Assembly: GCA_964390805.1 (NCBI GenBank)
Contig: CAYMKL010000056.1
Location: forward strand, 1-40,715
Origin: CAYMKL01 sp964390805
GTDB taxonomy: Bacteria > Chloroflexota > Anaerolineae > VGOG01
Direction: 5' to 3'
Length of the DNA: 40,715 nt
Positions 23,016-32,345 of this stretch are shown piece by piece. Under the pieces are notes generated by a model that searched no databases, had not been told where the DNA came from, and was given only the letters and a program-made list of their open reading frames with translations. Numbering within the stretch: the stretch's first letter is position 1; every line of letters begins with the position of its first letter. The translations under genes were made by a program, and so were the position numbers.

Positions 23016-24012
23016 ACCTACCCCTGGTGATGAAGCTTTGGAAGCGCTCATATCTCCTCAACATGGTAACGGGGCCTACCAAGGGGCTGAACCACGCGAG
23101 TTCCGATGACGTTCGCCTTCTCTGAATCTCCTTGCGCTTTCTCAGCATCTGAAGTAACAAGCCCAGGCTGGCTAGCCTCCCCTGCAAGGGGCTTGCGTCC
23201 TGCCTTCTCAGTAGACCATAGAACGTCGCTGCCAGATCATAAAATGCGATGAGGGGCAGGAAGAGAAAGATTTGAGGAACCGGATAGTTCTTGATCATCG
23301 TCCAGATCTTGTTCCGACCTAAGAGGCGGTTTTTGAAAGCGGAGCCTTCCATGCCCGTCCCTGAGTGAACGTGATAGACGATGGCTCGCGGGCTATACAT
23401 GCACCTCCATCCTCTGGAACGGGCGCGCCAGGCCAGGTCCACGTCCTCGTGGTAGGCGAAGAAATCCTCGTCGAAAAGACCGACCTCGCCTAGCATCTCC
23501 CGACGATAAAGGGCCGCCCCAGCGCAGGGGCCGAATATCTCTACCGGCTCACGCTCACGGCCATCGTCTCGTTCTCCGCCTCGTCGGTCCCAGGCTATGC
23601 CCGCTACGTCCAGACTGATGCCGGTGGAGTTGAGAACGCCGGTGTGGTGATAAAAGAGCATCTTGGAAGCACACATCCCTATCTTGGGATCGGTCTCTGC
23701 GACTTTGACCAGTTCTTCCAGCCAGTCTGGTTCCGCTCGCGTGTCGTTGTTCAGGGTGACGATGTAGTCCCCTCGCGCTACTCTGATCGCCACGTTGTTG
23801 CCCGCCGCAAAGCCCAGGTTCTCGCCGTTCTCGATGATCCTGACTTGCGGGAACCTCTCGGCGACGAATTCCACCGAACCATCGCTGGAGCCGTTATCCA
23901 CCAGGATGATCTCGTAAGGTGAATAAGTTTGGGCCAACAGGGCGGACAAACATTCCTCAAGATACCTCTTACCATTCCAGTTTACGACGATGATTGATGC
24001 TTTTCGATTCAT
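23008..24012 (-). CDS. Glycosyltransferase family 2 (rhamnosyltransferase-like)
   Basis: 334 residues. The GT-A catalytic domain occupies about 1-240: SIIVVNWNGKRYLEECLSAL, ILVDNGSSDGSVEFV, ENLGFAAGNN, and the metal-binding LNNDTRAEPDW (in place of a strict DXD). FDEDFFAYHEDVDLAWRARS is the acceptor-side motif typical of WbbL/RfbF-like rhamnosyltransferases. A short hydrophobic segment (IFLFLPLIAFYDLAATF) near residue 255 suggests membrane association. It should add a sugar from a nucleotide donor to a lipid-linked glycan in the cytoplasm. The ATG overlaps the upstream stop (ATGA, 24009-24012) and its own stop overlaps the next start by 8 nt, so it is tightly coupled in the operon. Confidence 0.92.
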   Translation of the reverse strand: MNRKASIIVVNWNGKRYLEECLSALLAQTYSPYEIILVDNGSSDGSVEFVAERFPQVRIIENGENLGFAAGNNVAIRVARGDYIVTLNNDTRAEPDWLEELVKVAETDPKIGMCASKMLFYHHTGVLNSTGISLDVAGIAWDRRGGERDDGREREPVEIFGPCAGAALYRREMLGEVGLFDEDFFAYHEDVDLAWRARSRGWRCMYSPRAIVYHVHSGTGMEGSAFKNRLLGRNKIWTMIKNYPVPQIFLFLPLIAFYDLAATFYGLLRRQDASPLQGRLASLGLLLQMLRKRKEIQRRRTSSELAWFSPLVGPVTMLRRYERFQSFITRGRYV

Positions 24013-26669
24013 GGCGCCTTGTCAAGCTCTATGCGATTCAGGACGATGCCAAGCTCTCGGACGTCTTGCAGCCCCGCCTCGGCGGGGATCCAGGTGTTGG
24101 TCTCCAGGCGAAGGAGAGCCGTCTTGGCCTGAGGATCAGTTACTTCGGCTGGGCTCAGTACAGGTATCAAATCGGAAGGCACTACCACGCTATGGGTCTT
24201 GAACTCGTTACCCAAGTCGAATCTATCGAGAAGACGCTCATTTAAGAAAAGAGACACCTTAGCTGGTTCAACCCCTGCGGGCCGTTGGCTGCCCACCGCA
24301 AGCGAGAGAACGAGGCTCTTCCCCTCTGGCTCCCACGGAACCAGTATCTCGGCTGTTTTTCCCGTCCACCTATACCATCCGCCGTCGCCACCCTCTCTGG
24401 CATAGAAACCGCTGATCAGATAGCCATAGTCGAATCTGCCCACGTCGAGGGAGAAGGGATAGATGGGACTCTCCCCCTTCCAGGCCGGCTCTATCTTGTA
24501 GATCTCCAGGTCGTAAGGATGATGCACGATTCCTTGCGGCAGATGATCGAAAGACGTCTCTGGCAGTGGTATATCCAGGGCAACCTCGCCTACGGGTGAG
24601 AAAACGTAATCGTCTGAGCGAATCCTCGTCAATCCATCGTAAGCGATGTAGAAGATCTCCCCGCCGCGATCGCGCCACTTCCCCACCAGATCGGAGAACC
24701 GCTCGTTGTCCATGCCATGCCCCTGCAAGACGAAAGAATCCCTATCGTAAAGGTAAGTCAGAGGCAGAGCAAGAGAGTCTCCTATCAATGGGCTCTCAAA
24801 GATCACCGCAGCCCTATCACTGAGCTGCCCCGCCAGGCGGCTCATTTGCCAGACTGCCGCTTTATATGGCGTCTGCCCGGCCAAAGCCAGGCTAGTGCGG
24901 AGAAAGGAGGCTGATAAGGCGATTGCCAAAATGGGGGACAGGATTCGCCGAATTCGTGGCAAGGTAGTGGATATTGGACATTTGATATTGGATATTTGGG
25001 AGAGGCCGTAGCTCATGAACAGCATGATGGAGGGTATGACCACGGTGATATAGCGTCTGACCCAGTAGATGTGGATGGGGTTAACCAGGGCGGAGTGAAG
25101 GAAAACGAAATCGTACAGCATGGCGATGCCCAGGAAGAATATAACGCCCTCATCGGTTTCTTTTGAAACCATGGCTATCAGTCCGCCGAGCGCCAGAAGC
25201 AACCCCAGCGGGGTGACGTACCATCCCAGTCTAGCGAGATTTTCCTCGTTATACGTTCTGATCGTACCCCCCGCAGGATGATAATACACCATTTGAGGAT
25301 CAGCGGTGGTTGGCCTGATGAAGTAGGCATAGAGAGCCAGCAGGACGATCAGGAGAGCAACGCCTGGGCGTATCCACTTTCCCCAGCCCAAAAGCCGCGT
25401 CACGGCGCTAGTGAGCTTATGATAGTTAAGCAAGGCGAGGATCAGCAAGGCGGCGATTAATATGGCCCCTCCGACGGCCAGGGGACCGATGGAGCTGAAG
25501 TAGGGCAGCGCCCTGCTTATGGCCAAGACCTGCGTTCGCGAGAAGAGGAGGGAGTGGATCAGCCAGTGGAGGAGAAGACCGACAAAGGGAACGAAGAAAT
25601 ACAGGTGCTCTAAACGGAGCTTACGGGCGAGGCGGAGATAGGCAAAATAGAGCACCACCGGAACGATCAGAAACACGCCATCGGACCTCGAAAGCACCGC
25701 CAGCCCCAGGCCAAACCCTGCCAGCAATCCAAAGTAGCGATGAGCTGTTCTCACGTACAAGACAAAGCAATAAAGCGCGCCGAGTACCAGGAATTGGGTC
25801 AGTACCTCGGACATGGCCCATCTAGAGAACCATATCTGAACAATGTTGATGGCCAACAGGAACGACGCTAGCAAGCCGACCCTGTCATCGAACAAAGCTT
25901 TCCCTGCAAAATAGAGGCCAATTACCCCCAGCAGTCCAAACAAAGGGGTGACGCATAACAGCATCGGCGTTACCGAAAAATGCCCCAGAATCCCCAGCAA
26001 ATCCAGCGGGGCCAAGGGATTCATCCCCACCCTCATCCCGAACATTGAGTAGAAGATAGCGATCCAGACCTGGTAGAGATGGTTCTGCTGAGAGAAGAGC
26101 ATTCCCTGTTCCACGTCCCAGATGCGGACGCCATCGCCGAAGAATCTCATTAACTCGGAACCGGAGGGAAATCGGTAGGAGTAGAGGAGATCATTCTCGA
26201 TGCCGCCGGTCAGATCAGTGAGCAGTGGATCGTGAACTCGAATCGCTCCCGTCCTGGCTATGTTCACCCCCATTCCCAAATACACGCCAGAGTCTGACGT
26301 GCCGAGAATGGACTCGAAGGGGCGAAAGAACAACAGGCCAGCGACGACAATAATAACCAATAGCCAATATCTAGTATCCAATCGTGGCCTGGGAATATCA
26401 CTCCAAGCGAGCCTGACCTTGAACGCAACAGCCATGCTCACGGAATAGACGAGAAGAAGAAGCAACAGAGACCAGAGCGAAAAGAGCGCTATCTCAGCCA
26501 GTAGCAGCCCCAACCAGGAGGTCAGAAGGGTGCTAGAGAATACCGACAGGAATAGAACCTCTGACCAGTCAAGTCCCTTCAGCTTTAGGGCCCGAAGGGT
26601 GATATAGCCCGGGATCAAGAACAACAATAGAAAAAACGCCGTCGTTCTTAACATCGTCGTAATTATCAA
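24009..26669 (-). CDS. GT-C family membrane glycosyltransferase with C-terminal beta domain
   Basis: 886 residues. The first 600 have about 12-14 membrane helices. The external loop after TM3 carries ILGTSDSGVYLGMGVNIART, an acidic motif in the position used by GT-C enzymes (ArnT/PMT style), so a polyprenyl-P-linked sugar donor is likely. The C-terminal 280 residues are extracytoplasmic. Their last 140 or so (WYRWTGKTAEILVPWE, then VSLFLNERLLDRFDL and IPAEAGLQDVRELGI) match the C-terminal domain of the Wzt-type ATPase at 37627-39384. TTG 26669 has GGAGG 8 nt upstream; ATG 26654 has no good signal, so TTG is preferred. A 7-8-nt repeat stretch (about 24968-25000, read as ISNIKCPIS) interrupts a loop. 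Acceptor unknown. Confidence 0.85.
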   Translation of the reverse strand: MIITTMLRTTAFFLLLFLIPGYITLRALKLKGLDWSEVLFLSVFSSTLLTSWLGLLLAEIALFSLWSLLLLLLVYSVSMAVAFKVRLAWSDIPRPRLDTRYWLLVIIVVAGLLFFRPFESILGTSDSGVYLGMGVNIARTGAIRVHDPLLTDLTGGIENDLLYSYRFPSGSELMRFFGDGVRIWDVEQGMLFSQQNHLYQVWIAIFYSMFGMRVGMNPLAPLDLLGILGHFSVTPMLLCVTPLFGLLGVIGLYFAGKALFDDRVGLLASFLLAINIVQIWFSRWAMSEVLTQFLVLGALYCFVLYVRTAHRYFGLLAGFGLGLAVLSRSDGVFLIVPVVLYFAYLRLARKLRLEHLYFFVPFVGLLLHWLIHSLLFSRTQVLAISRALPYFSSIGPLAVGGAILIAALLILALLNYHKLTSAVTRLLGWGKWIRPGVALLIVLLALYAYFIRPTTADPQMVYYHPAGGTIRTYNEENLARLGWYVTPLGLLLALGGLIAMVSKETDEGVIFFLGIAMLYDFVFLHSALVNPIHIYWVRRYITVVIPSIMLFMSYGLSQISNIKCPISTTLPRIRRILSPILAIALSASFLRTSLALAGQTPYKAAVWQMSRLAGQLSDRAAVIFESPLIGDSLALPLTYLYDRDSFVLQGHGMDNERFSDLVGKWRDRGGEIFYIAYDGLTRIRSDDYVFSPVGEVALDIPLPETSFDHLPQGIVHHPYDLEIYKIEPAWKGESPIYPFSLDVGRFDYGYLISGFYAREGGDGGWYRWTGKTAEILVPWEPEGKSLVLSLAVGSQRPAGVEPAKVSLFLNERLLDRFDLGNEFKTHSVVVPSDLIPVLSPAEVTDPQAKTALLRLETNTWIPAEAGLQDVRELGIVLNRIELDKAP

Positions 26670-26684
26670 TCCCCTATCCTCCAG

Positions 26685-27254
26685 TTAGGGTCGGAAAGAC
26701 TGGTCAGCAATAAAGAACCCATCAATGTTCACCCCGCCATCATCAATCAGCGACACGAACTTTATCCTGTACTTGCCCGCTTCCATTGATCCCAGGAGCA
26801 ACTTCTGATACTTCCACTGGCCCGCCTTGTAGCCCCATCCACCGGTTGGCTTAAGAAGCACGCTGGGGCTGGAACCTATCAGCTTCCCGCTAGCGTAGAC
26901 GTCCAGCTCAGCGGCCCATCTCCCCTCCCGGGCGTAGCGAAGGTACAAAGCAGCCCGGGTCAGGTTGAAAGGGAGGTCCACCTCATATTCAGCGAAATCA
27001 CCTCTGCGACTGCCCCAATCCATACCGAGGCATTGACCGTTTGAGGCAGGGACCTTGAAGTCAGTAGTGCTGGAGTCAGACTGCGAAAGAAACGCTTCGC
27101 CCTCGTGCCAGACATATTCTTCTGAAGACACTATCTCGAAAGGCGTTGGCGTGACTGCCGGTGCAGCAGGCGCATCACAACCGGCCAAAAGAGGAACTAT
27201 GATCAGCAGCACTCCCGCCATTACCCGAACCCATTGGATTCTGCAGCACATCAT
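26685..27254 (-). CDS. Lipoprotein with carbohydrate-binding-like (CBM6/35-type) domain
   Basis: 189 residues. Signal peptide and lipobox (VLLIIVPLLAGC, Cys about 25) predict a membrane-anchored lipoprotein. After a short Pro/Ala linker the remaining 150 residues form one beta-sandwich with phrases EEYVWHEGEAF, SNGQCLGMDWGSRRGDFAEY, LYLRYAREG, LDVYASGKLIGSSPSVLL and VNIDGFFI, a layout typical of CBM6/CBM35-like carbohydrate-binding domains. The C-terminal domain of the GT-C encoded immediately upstream is a clear paralogue (NGKCLGMWWGS, YLRYAHADNSAKKLNVYFDG, INLDGFYI). The stop of that gene directly abuts this ATG (TAG-ATG), so the two are co-translated. It may hold the glycan product or acceptor near the transferase; this is inference. 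Confidence 0.85.
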   Translation of the reverse strand: MMCCRIQWVRVMAGVLLIIVPLLAGCDAPAAPAVTPTPFEIVSSEEYVWHEGEAFLSQSDSSTTDFKVPASNGQCLGMDWGSRRGDFAEYEVDLPFNLTRAALYLRYAREGRWAAELDVYASGKLIGSSPSVLLKPTGGWGYKAGQWKYQKLLLGSMEAGKYRIKFVSLIDDGGVNIDGFFIADQSFRP

Positions 27255-29531
27255 CTACTCTGTCCTTCTGATGTAGAAACCGTCCAGGTTGATGGTGTTT
27301 TGATCGCCATCGGGCTGGATTTTAATCCTATGCTCACCTGAGGCAACCCTGCCCAAAGACAAGCCCATGATGGCCCATTCCGACTCCTCAGATCCCCATC
27401 CTCCTGATCCTGGCAGCACGATCGAGGGCTTCGTTCCTACCAGCTCGCCGTCAAAATATACGTTGAGTTTCTTAGCGCTATTATCTGCGTGAGCGTACCT
27501 CAGGTAGATATAGGCTTCGGGAATGTCCTCGGCGACATGGATCTTATACAAAGCAAAATGCGATGCCTCACTCCCCCACCACATTCCCAAACATTTACCG
27601 TTAGAAGCGCCCTCCTTAAAGTCTTCGCTTTTGTTTCCAAAACTGGTCTCGTAGTCCTCGCCTTCCTGCCAAAGGGAATAAGCCTGACCAGGAGTCGTCA
27701 CTCGGTAGAGGTAGTACACCGGCGTCCCATCCCGTTGATAAAAGGTTCTTTCTAGTTGAATAGCTTTGTTCGCCTGACGCACCGCTGTCTCAAAAGCCTC
27801 GTATCGTCTGAAAGCCGTAAACTGAGCGCTGTGAAACAAATAGAGGTTATTGGGATCATTGAGACGTTTGAAAACCTCCCTGGGAAACTCTTCGTCAGGC
27901 TCCGAATTGTATTGGAAGATCTCGACCGGGTTGACTGCCCCTTTAGTAAGGAACTGGATATTCTTCCTGAACCCCCAATCTACTGCCAGCGGAGTGGTCA
28001 TATCGTGGTCTTCCAAATAATCAGCCAGGTCATAAATGGCGTCCGAGAACATCCCCACCCCACCAGTTTCATTCATTGCCACGTGATAATTCTTTATGAC
28101 TCCAAGGTCAAGAACGATTATTACCACCACAACTGCAAGCGGCGCAATCGTTAGCGCCCTCCTTGCCCAATCAGGAGAACTGAATCCTGGCAAGTAACTG
28201 CGCAAAAGATCTTTGCACTTTGACCTACTTAACAACCCTGCGACATCACAGATGAACAGGCTGATCATTACCTGAGGCAAAGGCAAGAGGATCAACAGGT
28301 GATATGGTGACAATCCCCCAATGGTGAAGCAACTGAAGACAAGGAGCGTAATGAATAGGGTCAGAATGAATCTTATCTTTTTTGGGGGGAGTTTGGGTAA
28401 GTCAGAAGAACCAAGTTTTTCCGCTTCGCTTGCTTGCCGGGGTGTCGAAAGTGTTTGCATTTGCGTGCGTTTGAGGTATAGAGGCTTACAGAAACCCTTC
28501 GGGCTGAGCCCTTCGACTACGCTCAGGACAGGCCTCAGGGCGAAGCCTGGTTTCTGAGACAGCAGAGAGACGAGCAGGCAGGAGAAAAACGCAACAACAA
28601 ATAGCGGGACGTAGAGCTGGTTAGCATAGCTTCCCCCGGTGTAATTGAAAAGGTCACCACTTAAAACCTGTCCAAAATCCTCCACCCTCTTGAGAAAATT
28701 GGTCAGAAAGGCTAAATTATTTGTCCCCTTCGAGGTAACCACAAGGTTGCTCAGAATCATTCTGATCGTGCCTGGGGTAGTCAGATTGTACCACAGCATC
28801 ATCGAGAGCCCAACACAAAACGCGAGCAGGCTTAAGCCTAAACGCTTGATTCCGAAACCGGCCGCCTTCCCTGTCATCTCCCTGATCCAGGTTCTGAAAA
28901 CGATTATTTCCCTTAGATTCATCTTCTGCGTGAGGACAGCGAGACCAAGAGCCATAATGAACCAGAGAAAGATGATCTTCTGGCATAAACCCAATCCTAA
29001 CAAAAACGATCCAACATAAAGATAGAAGTCTTTCCGCTTTTTGTACCAGCGGTAGAAGCAGTATAGACTGCCAGTGGCCATGAAAGACATGAGAGAGGAG
29101 ACGTGGTTGCCCTGCCTCGACCATAGGATGAAGGCGGGATTCACCGCCAACAGGAATGCCGCCAAGAAAGCAACTCTCCTATCAAAGAATAGCTTCAAGA
29201 AGTAAAAAGTAAAGTTTATAGTCCCGACTGCAAAAACGATGGTCGCCAGGCGTAGTGAAAAGACACTGACACCAAGGAGAAGGAAGAAGGGAAGTGTCAG
29301 ATAGGTAGACACTGGCCCCACATACTCCGATACCATGATTGGCAGACGATGACCCCATATCTCTACGGAGCGGTGCTCCTCGACGTGCTGTCCAGTCACC
29401 AACTGCATCGTTGGCACCACGTCCAGGGCTTCATCGTAGTATAGACCAGGCAGCTCGATATGATAGCCAGCAAGGGCGAAGAACAAAGCACAAATCAAAG
29501 CGAGCAACGCGATTTCTACCCTTCTGGACAT
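27255..29531 (-). CDS. GT39-like membrane glycosyltransferase with C-terminal carbohydrate-binding domain
   Basis: 758 residues from ATG 29531 (MSRRVEIALLAL), chosen over an upstream TTG because GAGG sits 8 nt before it. The first external loop has LPGLYYDEALDVVPTM, the conserved Asp-Glu of PMT/ArnT (GT39) enzymes, and WSRQGNHVSSLM follows later in the position of the second conserved loop. About 11 membrane helices are visible, then an extracytoplasmic region, then a CBM6/35-like domain in the last 140 residues, paralogous to the following lipoprotein. Between membrane segments, about 28404-28556 encodes translated repeats (QKPGFALRPVLSVVEGLSP and a degenerate MITE-like sequence), so a loop has been enlarged by insertion. 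It should transfer a sugar from polyprenyl phosphate outside the membrane. Confidence 0.87.
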   Translation of the reverse strand: MSRRVEIALLALICALFFALAGYHIELPGLYYDEALDVVPTMQLVTGQHVEEHRSVEIWGHRLPIMVSEYVGPVSTYLTLPFFLLLGVSVFSLRLATIVFAVGTINFTFYFLKLFFDRRVAFLAAFLLAVNPAFILWSRQGNHVSSLMSFMATGSLYCFYRWYKKRKDFYLYVGSFLLGLGLCQKIIFLWFIMALGLAVLTQKMNLREIIVFRTWIREMTGKAAGFGIKRLGLSLLAFCVGLSMMLWYNLTTPGTIRMILSNLVVTSKGTNNLAFLTNFLKRVEDFGQVLSGDLFNYTGGSYANQLYVPLFVVAFFSCLLVSLLSQKPGFALRPVLSVVEGLSPKGFCKPLYLKRTQMQTLSTPRQASEAEKLGSSDLPKLPPKKIRFILTLFITLLVFSCFTIGGLSPYHLLILLPLPQVMISLFICDVAGLLSRSKCKDLLRSYLPGFSSPDWARRALTIAPLAVVVVIIVLDLGVIKNYHVAMNETGGVGMFSDAIYDLADYLEDHDMTTPLAVDWGFRKNIQFLTKGAVNPVEIFQYNSEPDEEFPREVFKRLNDPNNLYLFHSAQFTAFRRYEAFETAVRQANKAIQLERTFYQRDGTPVYYLYRVTTPGQAYSLWQEGEDYETSFGNKSEDFKEGASNGKCLGMWWGSEASHFALYKIHVAEDIPEAYIYLRYAHADNSAKKLNVYFDGELVGTKPSIVLPGSGGWGSEESEWAIMGLSLGRVASGEHRIKIQPDGDQNTINLDGFYIRRTE
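28404..28556. repeat. Nested repeats inside the GT39-like gene
   Basis: A degenerate copy of the AGAAACCAGGTTTTT inverted-repeat element (GAACCAAGTTTTT at 28408-28420, CCTGGTTTCT at 28546-28555) contains, near its right end, a CCCTTCGACTACGCTCAGG repeat (about 28503-28530). The whole is in frame. Confidence 0.55.
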
Positions 29532-29542
29532 TCGCACTTCCT

Positions 29543-29668
29543 CTATTTCCTTGCTCGCGACTTTGCCCAGGCATTGCCAGCGATGAAATAGCCAATGCAC
29601 AGTAGCGTTAGCAGAGATACACAAAGCCCAATCTTGAACGGAAGGGGCTCGTATCCGTTTCCATTCAT
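29543..29668 (-). CDS. 41-aa single-pass membrane peptide
   Basis: ATG 29668 overlaps the stop of the preceding GT-C gene (ATGA, 29665-29668), and its TAG is 11 nt before ATG 29531 of the next gene, so it fills the only gap between two transferase genes. The product has a short N-terminus (MNGNGYEPLPFK), one hydrophobic helix (IGLCVSLLTLLCIGYFIAG) and a basic tail (KSRARK), typical of a small membrane protein. Its sequence shows no repeat DNA. The coupling on both sides argues for a real gene, perhaps a small partner of a GT-C enzyme; no family is recognised. Confidence 0.6.
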   Translation of the reverse strand: MNGNGYEPLPFKIGLCVSLLTLLCIGYFIAGNAWAKSRARK

Positions 29669-32343
29669 GGGGAGACCTCGGCTTCTAACTCGTAATCATC
29701 GTACCATATTTCGTCTTCGGCAGTGGCTGTGGAAACGTATACCTCGGCGATAACTGCCTCTTGAGGGGCAACAGCCGTCAGGGAGCGCTTGGTATACTCT
29801 GCCGTGGCCGTGAACACGATGATGATTACATCAACTATGTTATCCGAACCATCTAGCCAATTAATTTGCAGGCGTCCCTCCTCTCCCCCAACTTCACCTT
29901 TGGCATAGTGACTTAAGGTGTATCTGGTCAATCCAGACACATAAAGCCTGAAGAAATACCCATTCTGCTCGTCCGCTAGAACTGCGGCTTTGCCACTGTG
30001 ACTCTTGGCCCCGCTTTTATCATATACTGGATTTCCCTGTTGTACCCAATTAGCCGGCACGCCAAAATCGTCAACCTCAAAGCCAGGGTTTTCTATCAGA
30101 TTCTCTCCTTCACCTGCATGAGGCGCCGGCGTCGCTGGGGCCCCAACTGGCATGGTTGGCTCTTCTCCCTCCTTAGTGTGCAAAGTAATCTCCTGAAAGG
30201 CTACGCTGCGGCCGCGGGAATCTGGCGGTTGCATCGAGCCTTCTGGAATGAAAAATGTAAACACGTTTTCCCCTGCCAGTAGATTCACAGGAATGGAAAC
30301 ACTCCCTCCAATCTCATCTATTGAATAAGAGTCAAGTGACTTTCCATTCAAGAAGATCTCTAACGCTCCCTCTGTTCGAAAGCTCTTAGCGGAAAAGCTT
30401 ATTTTCGCTTCTGTTGACTCTGGGGCAATGGCCAATAAGGTGGCGTTATTGCTCATCCAACGAGTCGGTATCCCATCCCACATTTCCACTCCCTGCCAAT
30501 TGCTCCCTAGCGTCAAGAAGGTCACGGGTTCATCGGTTTCTGTGACTCTGTATCGCCTTATGTTGGCGTCCTGATAATCGAGAGGTATTCTGAGAACGTC
30601 GTTAATGAAACCGTCAACTTGGTGGAACATCTCTGGAGTCATGTAGTTCCTGTGTAGGATGATATACCTGACATCGTAATAATTCAACAAGCTCAGACCT
30701 ATCTCTGACAGGTCCTGCCTCAGTATATCTGGCGGTAGCTCTGGGAAGTTCAGGTCCCGAATCACTGGAGTGTTGTACACGATATCCAGTGCGTACGAAG
30801 GGTTGCGCGCTACGTATCCCCCAATCAATTTCTTCCTGTGAACTGTTTGATAATACTGGTATTCGCTGACCTGGCATTGGGCGTAGCAGTAGTCTCGCGG
30901 AAGCTCCAACAAAGCGAAGTCGCCCTCTTCCGCAGCAATCTGATAGTACATCTTTGGAACTGCCAACTTACCCAAGGGCAGAGGGAAGGACGCGTACTCA
31001 AAGACGATAGCGCAGAAGAAGAAAGATATCACAATAGCTTTTGAAAGACGTCTTGCATCTGGCAAACTCCTTGACACAGTAGATCCAATTTTGCCCGGCT
31101 TGAATCCAGGCGGGCCCGTCCTGAGCGTAGTCGAAGGGCTCAGGGCAATCGCCTCAGAGCGATTTTGGATCCACTGAGACAAGCTCTTTAACCCGTATGC
31201 CACCACAATAGATAAAGAAAGCATCACCATAACGATTGCGCGAGCAGGAACCCTGGTGAACGAGAAAAGGGGATAAAGAACCAGGTATGGGAGGGGGACT
31301 CTTACTTTGAAGGCGGTGAATTCTATATCACCCAGAAGATGTAGAACTGGACCGAGAGATAAGATAAGAAAAAAAAGTGTAACGGATAGCCAAAATCTAA
31401 TATCCCTTTCCTTAACCCTAAATAGCGAATACACAGCTACTAAGAGGGCAGTGTATCCGAGAAAGACGGTGTTTTCCGCCGTGTTACCAGTGAACTTACC
31501 AGCTATATTCTGAGCAAGGGTACCCCAAAGTGGATGCAGCGTGCTGGGCGTGACGAAACCAAGCAAATCAGCAGAGCCCTCTATGGTAGTCTCTACGGCA
31601 GGCGATATATGATACTTCAGCTCAGTTAACATGGGCACGGCAATAGGTACTATCAGCACTGTGGCCGCAATTGCCAATGTAGCGAGCCTGGTCATCAATT
31701 CCCTGTTGGTGACTTTTTCCTTGTCTGTCCAGAGTTGGTAGCATAAATACAGCGCGGAGAAACAAGCGAGATAGAGCGCATAATAAAAATCGCACAGCAC
31801 CGTCAGTAAAAAGAAGAAAGCCGCCAAAAACGCATTTATCCTCCGAGATTCTTTGATCGTTTTGAGGAAGAATAGGACATAGAATGGAATCCACTCTATG
31901 GAAAGCACTTGCAGGTGTCCCCCTGCGGTATGAGCAAAATGAGAAGGGCTGAATGCAAAGATAACTCCTGCTAAAAAGGCCGCGGCCACATCCCTTGTAA
32001 CATATTTGGCCAGCACGTAGGCGCCATATCCTGCCACCACAAAGGCGAACAGGATGATCATATTATAACTGACCGTCAGCCCAAATATCATTTGCAATGG
32101 CACCGAAAGAATAGCATTGAAGGGGTTAAAAGTATGAAAGAGCAAACTGACGCCAGTGGGATGGTAGACAAGGTCTGTGTAGAATGGGTTGCTATGCAAG
32201 TCCACCAAGGCATATTTGAACCACCACAAATTCCAGACATTTTGCAGGGCATCGAAACTGCCCCCCGGAATATGAGTAGCGATTTTGAGGCTTAATGGAT
32301 ATGTCAAAAGTAAGGTTATAAGAAGATACGCCAATACAACCAT
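29665..32343 (-). CDS. GT-C-like (YfhO-type) membrane protein with C-terminal carbohydrate-binding module
   Basis: 892 residues from ATG 32343, 2 nt after the preceding stop and with GGTGG 7 nt upstream. About 12 membrane helices. The first loop GGSFDALQNVWNLWWFKYAL has the Asp expected of GT-C transferases, and the FSPSHFAHTAGGHLQVLSIE region is typical of large YfhO-like proteins. The external C-terminal half (from about residue 470) includes a beta domain and then a CBM4/9-like module (ENLIENPGFEVDDFGVPANW, SGKAAVL). A Pro/Ala linker separates the two. At about 31115-31145 a dispersed repeat is translated (ALSPSTTLRTGPPG) between helices. The protein probably adds a sugar from a lipid donor outside the membrane; substrate unknown. 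Confidence 0.83.
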   Translation of the reverse strand: MVVLAYLLITLLLTYPLSLKIATHIPGGSFDALQNVWNLWWFKYALVDLHSNPFYTDLVYHPTGVSLLFHTFNPFNAILSVPLQMIFGLTVSYNMIILFAFVVAGYGAYVLAKYVTRDVAAAFLAGVIFAFSPSHFAHTAGGHLQVLSIEWIPFYVLFFLKTIKESRRINAFLAAFFFLLTVLCDFYYALYLACFSALYLCYQLWTDKEKVTNRELMTRLATLAIAATVLIVPIAVPMLTELKYHISPAVETTIEGSADLLGFVTPSTLHPLWGTLAQNIAGKFTGNTAENTVFLGYTALLVAVYSLFRVKERDIRFWLSVTLFFLILSLGPVLHLLGDIEFTAFKVRVPLPYLVLYPLFSFTRVPARAIVMVMLSLSIVVAYGLKSLSQWIQNRSEAIALSPSTTLRTGPPGFKPGKIGSTVSRSLPDARRLSKAIVISFFFCAIVFEYASFPLPLGKLAVPKMYYQIAAEEGDFALLELPRDYCYAQCQVSEYQYYQTVHRKKLIGGYVARNPSYALDIVYNTPVIRDLNFPELPPDILRQDLSEIGLSLLNYYDVRYIILHRNYMTPEMFHQVDGFINDVLRIPLDYQDANIRRYRVTETDEPVTFLTLGSNWQGVEMWDGIPTRWMSNNATLLAIAPESTEAKISFSAKSFRTEGALEIFLNGKSLDSYSIDEIGGSVSIPVNLLAGENVFTFFIPEGSMQPPDSRGRSVAFQEITLHTKEGEEPTMPVGAPATPAPHAGEGENLIENPGFEVDDFGVPANWVQQGNPVYDKSGAKSHSGKAAVLADEQNGYFFRLYVSGLTRYTLSHYAKGEVGGEEGRLQINWLDGSDNIVDVIIIVFTATAEYTKRSLTAVAPQEAVIAEVYVSTATAEDEIWYDDYELEAEVSP
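31115..31145. repeat. Dispersed CCTGAGCG/TCGAAGGG repeat in a GT-C gene
   Basis: CCCGTCCTGAGCGTAGTCGA at 31115 continues with AGGGCTCAGGG. Copies of the same family lie at about 1572-1606, 20346-20407, 28503-28530, 34904-34938 and 38079-38116. In frame here as LSPSTTLRTG. Confidence 0.75.
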
Positions 32344-32345
32344 TG

